Assembly (NCBI GenBank): GCA_003343885.1
Contig: QAKH01000077.1
Span: 1 to 25,983 of the forward strand
Reading direction: 5' to 3'
Source of the DNA: Clostridiales bacterium
GTDB taxonomy: Bacteria; Bacillota; Clostridia; Oscillospirales; CAG-382
Length of the DNA: 25,983 nucleotides
The notes beneath the pieces are model-generated. The model was not told where the DNA came from, did not search any database, and saw only the letters and a program-made list of their open reading frames with translations. The position numbers were made by a program, and so were the translations under genes. How positions within the stretch are numbered: the stretch's first letter is position 1; each line of letters starts with the position of its first letter. Positions 1 through 6,593 of this stretch are shown here, piece after piece.

Positions 1-60
1 TTTGGTCGCTTAACATTATACCACAGGTTCTATTGTGGATCTTCTTTTTTGGTCATTTTA
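1..60 (-). promoter_or_regulatory. Leftward promoter-like sequence, possibly an IS30-type end
   Basis: Read on the minus strand, this edge contains CTGTGGTATAAT: a consensus -10 box (positions 20-15) preceded by TGG, which is an extended -10. No convincing -35 box lies 17 bases upstream. It would drive a gene beyond the left edge. The stretch from ATCCA through CTGTGGTA resembles the first bases of the IS30-family element at 25733 (ATCCA, then CTGTGGTAGAAT), allowing a 2-base length difference. It may therefore be the end of a related insertion sequence pointing left, but too little is present to decide. Confidence 0.35.
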
Positions 61-90
61 TTTTACAACTTTTCTAGATTTTATATTTTT

Positions 91-1245
91 TCACTTTTCA
101 TTTTTTGTATATTTTAATGATTTTCTTTCCGCAAAAGTGCTTATAGCATAACAGAGGAACAGTAGACCAATGGCTAAGCACGAAAATAAAGCATATACTG
201 CAATGATACCGGCAAAATTAATTTGTGAGTATACAGGGTATTGTAAGAAATTCCCGCCGGTATAACCAAAGGCTGAGATAGCTGTACGCGGCAGAACCAA
301 AAGCAGGACAACCGTTGAAACAGGCATTATAAAAGCGCTTGTTATTCTGGAGAATATGAATGGCTTTGGCGACAGACCGTACTTGAAACATGCATCAGCT
401 ACTTGAAAAATGACGCTTATTCCGGAAAAGCCGAGCGCCGCTGAGCACAAAACTATGTTGAGCGGAAAAGAGACAAGTCTGCATTCAGCAACTGCTCCGG
501 TCACCTCAAACAAAGACTTGTAAATGACAACCGCCGTTGTATTTTTGAATATCAGCTGCGCCGTAGTTTCGGCAATAACTCTGAAAACCAAAATGAAAGC
601 ACATATATTGACAGCGCTTGCCGCCGCTCCTTTTATGCTTTCAATAAGTGTTCTAAGCCAGTTGACACGCTCCGAAATATTTTCTTTGTCGGTCGAATTA
701 CTGACAGGCTTAAAAATGGGCTGCGGATTTGCCGAACTCTTGTAACAGAAAGCGATTATTCTGGAGTTTATAAGCACGGTAATAAATTGAGCGGCTAAAA
801 GAATAAGTCCGTTTTTTATGCTGCCCAGTGCGAAAGTGCCTGCTATGGCAGTTACAAAAACAAGTGAACAGTTGTTGGATAAGGCGGTGGCGATTTCCGC
901 ATCTCTTTTGCTGCATTTTCCAAGAGAATATGTCATGCCGGCGGAAACCGCACCGTTTGGAAATCCGCCGGCAAGTCCCATGAGAAAGCTGCCGCAAAGT
1001 TCTTTTTTTACACCTGTTAATGGAGTGATAATGGGAGAAAATAAGCTTCCTGCCTTAACGAGAATTGATGTGCCGGAAAAAAATCGGGTTATCACCATGA
1101 ACGGGAAGAGTGATGGTATAACTGTAAAAGCGCATAGATATATCCCGTCTTTCAAAACAGATGATATGGTCCGGGCTGAAAAGATGGATACAATGCAGGC
1201 CGATACGAATAACAAAGCCGATAATATGTCGTAAATTTTTTTCAC
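91..1245 (-). CDS. ylbJ: YlbJ-like sporulation integral membrane protein
   Basis: A hydrophobic protein of 384 residues with many membrane segments. It resembles the YlbJ/nucleoside-recognition GATE-domain family: the VIPSLFPFM motif lies at residues 42-50 and GGFPNGA at 93-99, corresponding to the G-[YF]-P-x-G-A motif of YlbJ. YlbJ is a mother-cell membrane protein required for spore formation in Bacillus; its transport substrate, if any, is not known to me. The start is GTG at 1245, preceded on the minus strand by AGGTGA about six bases upstream. It is divergent from yqfC-yqfD, also sporulation genes, which supports the call. The C terminus is short and lysine-rich. Another GATE-domain membrane protein cannot be excluded. 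Confidence 0.7.
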   Translation of the reverse strand: MKKIYDILSALLFVSACIVSIFSARTISSVLKDGIYLCAFTVIPSLFPFMVITRFFSGTSILVKAGSLFSPIITPLTGVKKELCGSFLMGLAGGFPNGAVSAGMTYSLGKCSKRDAEIATALSNNCSLVFVTAIAGTFALGSIKNGLILLAAQFITVLINSRIIAFCYKSSANPQPIFKPVSNSTDKENISERVNWLRTLIESIKGAAASAVNICAFILVFRVIAETTAQLIFKNTTAVVIYKSLFEVTGAVAECRLVSFPLNIVLCSAALGFSGISVIFQVADACFKYGLSPKPFIFSRITSAFIMPVSTVVLLLVLPRTAISAFGYTGGNFLQYPVYSQINFAGIIAVYALFSCLAIGLLFLCYAISTFAERKSLKYTKNEK

Positions 1246-1368
1246 GCTGTCTCACCTGAAATATAATTTTGGGTACAGTAATGAATATTTGCGTAAGTGT
1301 TTAAATATACGTGCTTTTTACATATTCGGCCGTAGATTTTAGTATAAATAGAATATTTTGGAGGAACT

Positions 1369-1656
1369 ATGAGTAAACATAAAACAGTGAGAACAATCGG
1401 TGACAGAATTTGTGATTTTACCGGATTACCGCTTGACGCAGTTGCCGGCAAACCGGTTTTCCAAATGATATCAAACCGTGAAATGATAGTTGAAGGTGTA
1501 AAGAGCTTGGAGTATTACGACGATGCAGGTGCAAAAATGCGCACGTCGGAAATGTCGGTAAGCGTAACCGGTAAGAACATAATAATAAAATGTCTTGCAA
1601 ATAAGAATATTTCCGTTTGCGGGCTTATAACCGACATACACATTGAAAGGAAATAA
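1369..1656 (+). CDS. yqfC: Sporulation protein YqfC
   Basis: A small protein of 95 residues matching YqfC, a family of about 90-100 residues found in spore formers and normally encoded directly before yqfD. It has no obvious catalytic motif; the C-terminal half is predicted beta-rich, ending in a segment like VCGLITDIHIE. The start is ATG at 1369 behind a strong TTTGGAGG site with 6-8 bases of spacing. In Bacillus this gene belongs to the mother-cell sigma-E regulon. Upstream, CATATT at 1321-1326 followed after about 16 bases by TATAAATA could be a sigma-E-type promoter, but the match is weak and I see no good sigma-A promoter. Its biochemical role is unknown. Confidence 0.8.
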   Translation: MSKHKTVRTIGDRICDFTGLPLDAVAGKPVFQMISNREMIVEGVKSLEYYDDAGAKMRTSEMSVSVTGKNIIIKCLANKNISVCGLITDIHIERK

Positions 1657-1684
1657 CTTTAAGCTTGCAGATGAATAAGAAAAG

Positions 1685-1709
1685 GTGATGCGCTATTTTT
1701 TACTTTTTT
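1685..1709 (+). other. Apparent frameshift at the 5' end of yqfD
   Basis: The expected start of yqfD is ATG 1688 (or GTG 1685), just after an AAAGG site. This frame reads 13 residues (MRYFLLF...) and then stops. The long yqfD frame, traced back, reads into the same codons (FFTGSVKFEV...) but has a TGA at 1686 and no usual start before GTG 1779. Removing one T from either of the two T6 runs (1696-1701 or 1704-1709) joins the frames into a typical YqfD N terminus, such as MRYFLLFTGSVKFEV. This points to a one-base insertion, or a sequencing or assembly error, in a homopolymer. Confidence 0.7.
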
Positions 1710-1778
1710 ACGGGCAGCGTAAAGTTTGAAGTACATGCGGCTAAACCGGAAACGGTAATAAATCGCCTGAGAGGGATA

Positions 1779-2867
1779 GTGCCTCTCAGAAATATAAAGA
1801 AAAAAGACAGCAATACCATGACGTTTTGCGTTATGAGCCGCGACTGTGACAGGGTAAAAAACATTACCCAGCAAATGGGCGTGAAAGCGACCGTCTTACA
1901 TGCTAAAGGACTTCCGGTATTAGCAAAACGGTATGCAAAACGAGCAGGACTAATTATCGGAGCGGTCCTTGGTGCGGCAGCTGTTTTTATAAGTTCAAGA
2001 ATGATATGGGAAATAAGAGTTGAAGGAAATGAAAATGTAACGGATGAGGAAGTAATAAGGATAATGAAGGGGTTGGGTATCAGCGAAGGCAGTATAAAAA
2101 ATACTGAAAATCTGGAGTACATATACAACAGCTTTTTGTTAAAAGAAAAAAGAATTTCATGGATAGCAGTAAATTTTGACGGTACTATCGCTCACATAGA
2201 AGTAAAAGAGGCAGAAACAGTTCCCGAAAAGCTTGACCGAGACAAGGCCGTGAACATTGTGGCAAAGTGCGACGGAGTAATAAGAAAAATTACCGTGCTT
2301 GACGGACAAAAGGAAGCAGAGGTCGGCGAAACAGTGAGCAAGGGCGACCTGCTTATTTCTTCCTTTACAAATACACGAAAAAACAGCGTTTTGATGCATG
2401 CCGCACGCGGCTCTGTCTGGGCGACAACCGAAAGATGCTATGAAATAACTGTCCCAAAACAGGTTAGCGTGAAAATGTTTTCCGGCAATGAAAAAACAAG
2501 CCGTACATTGAATATTCTGGGATTAAGTCTGCCGCTTGATTTCGGAAAGTGTGGTTTTGAAACATACGATACGGTATACGAAACTGTTCGGCCGACAGTT
2601 TTTAACATATGCAGTCTCCCATTTACTGTGAGCACTGAAACATATAAGGAGTATGATCCTCAAACAGAAAATATTACTCTTGAGCAGGCGTATGAAATTG
2701 CCGAAAATGAGCTGAATCGACGCATTTTTTCAGAGCTTGAGGAAGCTGAAATTACACAAAGAGAGGAGAGCGTTTCCGAAACGGAAGATACTTTTGTGTT
2801 TGTGTTTGAGCTTAGCTGCGTAGAAAACATAGCAGAGGAAAAAGAGTTTGAGTTTATTGATCCGTAA
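1779..2867 (+). CDS. yqfD: Sporulation protein YqfD
   Basis: YqfD is a membrane-anchored sporulation protein of the mother cell, encoded together with YqfC. As an open frame from GTG 1779 it has 362 residues; with the segment from 1688 joined (see the frameshift entry) it would be about 392, the usual family length. A membrane segment lies at about residues 55-75 (GLIIGAVLGAAAVFI), followed by a beta-rich extracytoplasmic part with IRVEGNENVTDEEV and an acidic C terminus. The coding content upstream of 1779 is YqfD-like, so GTG 1779 is probably not the natural start. In many Firmicutes phoH and ybeY follow yqfD; here they do not, and the next gene lies on the other strand. Confidence 0.85.
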   Translation: MPLRNIKKKDSNTMTFCVMSRDCDRVKNITQQMGVKATVLHAKGLPVLAKRYAKRAGLIIGAVLGAAAVFISSRMIWEIRVEGNENVTDEEVIRIMKGLGISEGSIKNTENLEYIYNSFLLKEKRISWIAVNFDGTIAHIEVKEAETVPEKLDRDKAVNIVAKCDGVIRKITVLDGQKEAEVGETVSKGDLLISSFTNTRKNSVLMHAARGSVWATTERCYEITVPKQVSVKMFSGNEKTSRTLNILGLSLPLDFGKCGFETYDTVYETVRPTVFNICSLPFTVSTETYKEYDPQTENITLEQAYEIAENELNRRIFSELEEAEITQREESVSETEDTFVFVFELSCVENIAEEKEFEFIDP

Positions 2868-2956
2868 AAAGAAAACTGAAATAATTGGTTAGTAGTTTTA
2901 GGACAGTGCGACAGTATAACAGTATAATTAACAGTAAATAGAAAACAAACAAAAAG

Positions 2957-2990
2957 CGGGGCGTTGCAGTTCATCACATGCAATGCCCCG
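2957..2990. terminator. Bidirectional intrinsic terminator between yqfD and the isomerase-like gene
   Basis: A 12-bp stem (CGGGGCGTTGCA with TGCAATGCCCCG, one G-U pair) encloses a 10-base loop. On the minus strand it is followed by CTTTTTGTTTGTTTT, a good U tract that ends the isomerase-like gene. On the plus strand it is followed only by TTATATTAT, so it terminates yqfD less strongly. Confidence 0.85.
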
Positions 2991-3025
2991 TTATATTATG
3001 TATTTACTTGCTTTAAGAAATGCTA

Positions 3026-3796
3026 TCAGTTGAGTCCCATTGACTTAAGATAGTCGTAGCTCTTTTTAAGGCACATAAACGGATCTTCACCGTAGCAGTT
3101 GTCCTGCTCAACAAAAGCAAATTCAACGCCGAGATCAAGTGAAGTCTTTATGATAGCGTCAAAATCAAGTTCTCCGCTGCCTACAGGAGCAAAACGTGTC
3201 GTACCGTCAGGCATTGTAACAAGGTCTTTGTAGTGTACGCAGGGAATTCGTCCGGATAATTTCTTAAACCATTCAACCGGATCATAGCCGCCGACTTTAA
3301 TCCAGTGGGTATCAAGCGTAAATCCCATTTCCTCAGGTGCAAAAGCTTTTGCAAGTATATCCATGCAAAGTTCTGAATCGAATTCCTTGAATTCTTTATC
3401 GTGGTTGTGATACATAAAGTAACCGCCGGCTTTTGTAATTCTCTTTGCAGCGGGAAGTGCCCTGTCGATAAAATCCGTGATGGTTTTCTTAGTGGCGTCC
3501 GCCGCAAAAATTCCCGGCATGGATCCGACGCCTATGTATTTGCAGCCGTATACCTTGTGTTCTTCAACAACTTTTTCAGGATTTTCACAAATTTTGTCAA
3601 AGTTGAAGTGAGTGAGGTCGCATGTTAAGCCGTTAGCCTTTAACTGTTCTGCAAGCCATTCCGGTTCGTATGCGCACGTTCCTGAAACCTGCACGGAAGT
3701 ATATCCGATATCCGCTACCTTTTTGAGAGATTCTGAAAACCCATCGAGAGTTTTTGTGTAATCATGTACAGAATAAAGCTGAGCTCCGATTTTCAT
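3026..3796 (-). CDS. Sugar phosphate isomerase/epimerase family protein (xylose isomerase-like TIM barrel)
   Basis: A protein of 256 residues of the AP-endonuclease-2/xylose-isomerase-like TIM-barrel superfamily, which includes IolE-type dehydratases and sugar epimerases. Candidate metal and substrate residues sit at strand ends in the expected order: YHNHDKEF, LDTHW, VHYKDL and FVEQD. The start is ATG at 3796 with a good AAAGGAG site; a longer reading frame to 3877 adds an unlikely N terminus. The substrate cannot be told from sequence. It is divergent from an AraC-type regulator, a common arrangement for inducible sugar catabolism. The gene is alone on its transcript and ends at the hairpin at 2957-2990. 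Confidence 0.85.
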   Translation of the reverse strand: MKIGAQLYSVHDYTKTLDGFSESLKKVADIGYTSVQVSGTCAYEPEWLAEQLKANGLTCDLTHFNFDKICENPEKVVEEHKVYGCKYIGVGSMPGIFAADATKKTITDFIDRALPAAKRITKAGGYFMYHNHDKEFKEFDSELCMDILAKAFAPEEMGFTLDTHWIKVGGYDPVEWFKKLSGRIPCVHYKDLVTMPDGTTRFAPVGSGELDFDAIIKTSLDLGVEFAFVEQDNCYGEDPFMCLKKSYDYLKSMGLN

Positions 3797-3827
3797 AATA
3801 AACGCTCCTTTACTTAGTTTTAGTGTG

Positions 3828-3856
3828 TTGACATGCTGCCATGATTGTATTATAAT
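3828..3856 (+). promoter_or_regulatory. Sigma-A promoter of the AraC-type regulator
   Basis: A perfect -35 TTGACA (3828-3833) and -10 TATAAT (3851-3856) are separated by 17 bases. Transcription would begin near 3863, giving an 85-base leader before the TTG start at 3948. Its -10 box overlaps the -10 box of the opposing promoter. Confidence 0.85.
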
Positions 3857-3877
3857 TGTGTAAAGACAAAAATTCAA
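3849..3877 (-). promoter_or_regulatory. Sigma-A promoter of the isomerase-like gene
   Basis: On the minus strand, -35 TTGAAT (3877-3872) and -10 TATAAT (3854-3849) are separated by 17 bases. Transcription would begin near 3842, 46 bases before the ATG at 3796. The -10 box shares four positions with that of the plus-strand promoter. Confidence 0.7.
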
Positions 3878-3947
3878 TGTGTAATTTTAAGATATTATCG
3901 CGAAAATTTGTATAAATCAACTATTTTGCATTTAGCGAGGTGTCGAC

Positions 3948-4706
3948 TTGAAGCTGAAATTTAAACTTGTGTACGCTACAAAAAGAAATACAGTGCCATA
4001 TAAGCTGCAGGACAAAAGAATAGACTTTAACGATATCACCTTTGTGCACGAAGGACAGCTGTCTTACATAATTAACGGAACAGCCTTTACCGTAACCAAA
4101 GGACAGGCAATGTACTGTCCGGACGGAGGAATGAGGTACAGACTGAAAGGCACTGAAAACGCAGTATATACGTCATTGAATTTCAAATGCGGTCCCGACA
4201 CAAAGTTATTGCTCCCGTACCATATATTTGAGGCGGACTCGTTTGATTTAAGATTTTATCTGTCAAAGGTTGTCGAGCTTTACGAGCGAGACGGCGAGTA
4301 TGACAAGGCTAAAAGCGACTCGTTTACAGCGCTCATTGCGTATACTCTTTTGGAAAATGTAAGCTTAACCGAGGAAAACCGGTATGTTTCCGAGATAAAG
4401 AACTATATTTCGTGTAACTGGAATAAGAAAATGTCTCTTGAAGAGATAGCGGAATCTGTCCACCTAAGCGCATCTTACAGCTCGGCGCTGTTTAAGAACA
4501 GCACGGGCGTGTCTGTTATGGATTATATAATCAACCTGAGAATTACTAAAGCTTGCGATATGCTGAAATATTCGGACAGGCTTATCTCTGAGATTGCCGA
4601 AAGCACAGGCTTTTGCGATATTTTCTATTTCAGCCGGATGTTTAAAAAGATTATGGGAGTTTCGCCGGCAAAATACCGCTCGGCAGAAAAAAACAATTTT
4701 TTCTGA
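3948..4706 (+). CDS. AraC-family transcriptional regulator
   Basis: A protein of 252 residues with an N-terminal cupin-like ligand domain (about residues 1-110, containing GQLSYIINGTAFTVTKGQA) and a C-terminal pair of helix-turn-helix motifs (about 150-246). The second contains the classic AraC signature, ISEIAESTGFCDIFYFSRMF followed by KKIMGVSPAKYR. It probably senses a sugar or sugar-like compound and controls the divergent isomerase-like gene. The start is TTG at 3948 behind GCGAGGTG; no better start is seen. The promoter at 3828-3856 is of consensus quality, so the regulator should be well transcribed unless repressed or occluded by the opposing promoter. Confidence 0.9.
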   Translation: MKLKFKLVYATKRNTVPYKLQDKRIDFNDITFVHEGQLSYIINGTAFTVTKGQAMYCPDGGMRYRLKGTENAVYTSLNFKCGPDTKLLLPYHIFEADSFDLRFYLSKVVELYERDGEYDKAKSDSFTALIAYTLLENVSLTEENRYVSEIKNYISCNWNKKMSLEEIAESVHLSASYSSALFKNSTGVSVMDYIINLRITKACDMLKYSDRLISEIAESTGFCDIFYFSRMFKKIMGVSPAKYRSAEKNNFF

Positions 4707-4748
4707 GTTTCTGTTATTTTGAATTAACGTGGTTTAATTATTATAAAT

Positions 4749-4781
4749 AATTGCCGGCTTGCTGATGCAATGCCGGCAATT
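4749..4781. terminator. Bidirectional terminator between the AraC-type regulator and MATE genes
   Basis: A perfect 10-bp stem (AATTGCCGGC with GCCGGCAATT) encloses a 13-base loop. It lies between two converging genes and is AT-rich on both flanks, without a long U run on either strand. The position suggests shared termination. Confidence 0.65.
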
Positions 4782-4842
4782 TATGCGAATACGAATATTA
4801 ACTGTAATGAATGCTTTGTTCAGAAAACACCTCTGACTGATT

Positions 4843-6174
4843 TCAAAGCATTTTCTTTTTCCATACGCCGGCGAAGTAGAAAGCAACGGACATAATTGCC
4901 GCAATTATCCAGCCTATAGGCCAAGCAAGCCATATTCCGATTTCGCCGAATTCCGCAGCCAAAATGAATGCGAGAACTACTCTTAAAAGAAGATCTGCAA
5001 AGGTCGCAGCCATATAGTGCCCCATTGCTCCGGCGCCTCTGAGAATTCCGTCTGCAATCAGTTTTGCGGCTATGACAACATAAAACGGAGAAACTATCGT
5101 AAGAAAACGCTTGCCGACATCGACAACCCCTTGAGCGCTGTCTGCGTTTCGGAATATGTCAATAAGAGCTTCGGAAAACAGTAAATAGCATGCTGTGAGC
5201 AGTACAGATACAATTGTTCCCATGATAATGCCGGCACGCATGCCTTTTTTTATGCGGTCAAATTTTCCGGCGCCGAGATTCTGTGCGGTGTAATTTGACA
5301 TTGCCGTTCCTAAGGTAGATATACATGTGACAGCCAGATTCTGAAGCTTGATAACGGCTGAATATCCTGCGATTACAATGTTTCCGCAACTGTTGACAAT
5401 GCTTTGGATGAACATGTTTCCGACAGATACAAAGCTCTGTTGGAGAATACTCGGAATGGCAATTTTCATGAACTTAAACAAAAGAGATTTTGAAAATAAC
5501 GGAGCTTTTACACCCGACTCAATTGCACGAAGCCTGAAAAGTACAGTGAGGAAAGCAAGCACACAGCTTACACCCTGGCATATAAACGTAGCCCAGGCTA
5601 TGCCTTTAATGCCGAATCCGAGCTTAACAAAAAGTATGTTTGCAAAAATATTAGCTACTGACGAAAAGGCGAGAAAATAAAAAGGTGTTTTTGAGTCACC
5701 CAAAGCGGAGAAAATACCGGTAGAGATGTTGTAGTAGAACTGGAAAAGCAAGCCGAGCGTATATATTGTCAGGTAATCCAACACATCTGAAAAAATATTT
5801 TCCGGGACTTGAATTGTATGTAAAAGAACGGGCGAAAATAATAGTCCTGCAACCATCAAAACAATGCAAACTACGGTGCTTGCGATAAAGCAGGTGCTGA
5901 CTGCCGTTTTCAGCTCCTTAAAGCGCTTGCCGCCGAAAAGCTGGGATACTATTACCGATGTGCCGACATTGCACCCGAAAGTAAAAGCGAGATAAATAAG
6001 CGTTACCTCGTATGCGTTTCCAACCGCCGCAAGGGCGTTGTCGCCAATAAATTTACCGGCAACAAAACTGTCGGCAATATTGTATAACTGCTGGAAAACT
6101 ATGCTTCCTAAAAGCGGCAGAGAAAACAGCCACAGCGCTTTTTCAGGACTTCCTTGAGTTAAATCTTTTACCAT
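4843..6174 (-). CDS. MATE-family efflux transporter
   Basis: A 443-residue inner-membrane protein with about twelve hydrophobic segments in two homologous halves, as in the multidrug and toxin extrusion (MATE) family. Family features include the N-terminal GSPEKALWLFSLPLLGS, FQQLYNIADSFVAG in the first helices, and GNAYEVTLI. Such proteins export cationic drugs or metabolites using a Na+ or H+ gradient; the substrate is not predictable here. I chose ATG 6174 because family members begin close to this point. The frame is open to 6222, but that ATG has no ribosome site, and the one at 6174 is itself weak (AAAAGAGAAC). It is monocistronic and divergent from the CapA-like gene. Confidence 0.9.
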   Translation of the reverse strand: MVKDLTQGSPEKALWLFSLPLLGSIVFQQLYNIADSFVAGKFIGDNALAAVGNAYEVTLIYLAFTFGCNVGTSVIVSQLFGGKRFKELKTAVSTCFIASTVVCIVLMVAGLLFSPVLLHTIQVPENIFSDVLDYLTIYTLGLLFQFYYNISTGIFSALGDSKTPFYFLAFSSVANIFANILFVKLGFGIKGIAWATFICQGVSCVLAFLTVLFRLRAIESGVKAPLFSKSLLFKFMKIAIPSILQQSFVSVGNMFIQSIVNSCGNIVIAGYSAVIKLQNLAVTCISTLGTAMSNYTAQNLGAGKFDRIKKGMRAGIIMGTIVSVLLTACYLLFSEALIDIFRNADSAQGVVDVGKRFLTIVSPFYVVIAAKLIADGILRGAGAMGHYMAATFADLLLRVVLAFILAAEFGEIGIWLAWPIGWIIAAIMSVAFYFAGVWKKKML

Positions 6175-6281
6175 TTTCAGTTCTCTTTTCTTTAGTTTTA
6201 TCAACCATAAAAGTATAAACACATTTATGTTTTTTGTTGTGAATTACCTGTAAAAAATAGTCGGTTAATGTGTTATTTTCT

Positions 6282-6305
6282 GACGACATTATGGACGACA
6301 TTATG
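6282..6305. repeat. Tandem 12-bp repeat upstream of the MATE gene
   Basis: GACGACATTATG occurs twice with no gap (6282-6293 and 6294-6305), 108-131 bases upstream of the MATE start. One helical turn plus about 1.5 bp separates equivalent bases, so it could be a pair of operator half-sites for a regulator of the transporter. No matching regulator gene is adjacent. Confidence 0.6.
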
Positions 6306-6385
6306 TTTAATTACGGTGAAGTCAGCAGCATGAGAACTCAAATGGTTTAATTTTTGTTCAGGGCACTTAAATACCATTTCTGCGA

Positions 6386-6414
6386 TTGACAGAAAGTACT
6401 AAAAATGCTATAAT
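6386..6414 (+). promoter_or_regulatory. Sigma-A promoter of the CapA-like gene
   Basis: Perfect TTGACA (6386-6391) and TATAAT (6409-6414) are spaced by 17 bases. Transcription would begin near 6421, giving a leader of about 173 bases before ATG 6594, unusually long for one gene. Confidence 0.85.
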
Positions 6415-6427
6415 GTAACACAATCTC

Positions 6428-6448
6428 AGTGTTGGTGCAGCACTTTTT
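6428..6448 (+). terminator. Small hairpin with U run in the leader of the CapA-like gene
   Basis: AGTGTTG and CAGCACT form a 7-bp stem (one G-U pair) around a 3-base loop, followed by TTTT and AA. It starts about 7 bases after the predicted transcription start. It could be a weak attenuator or a 5'-end stabilising hairpin. A second short hairpin (CACTT/AAGTG) follows near 6499-6511. The rest of the 6223-6593 gap holds no gene I can see. Confidence 0.35.
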
Positions 6449-6593
6449 AAGTAAATATTGCGTTTTATCGTTACGCTGGCAAATTGCGTCGTAATGTTGC
6501 ACTTGAAAAGTGTGTTTTGCGATACGATATATAAACATTATAAAAAACTGATACATTTTGGTATTTGTGCAGTTGAACCGTAGGAGATATATT

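Noticed and set aside
818..1234. A 138-codon open frame on the plus strand.
   Set aside because: It lies opposite the ylbJ-like gene, has no ribosome site or family resemblance, and reads as a shadow of it.
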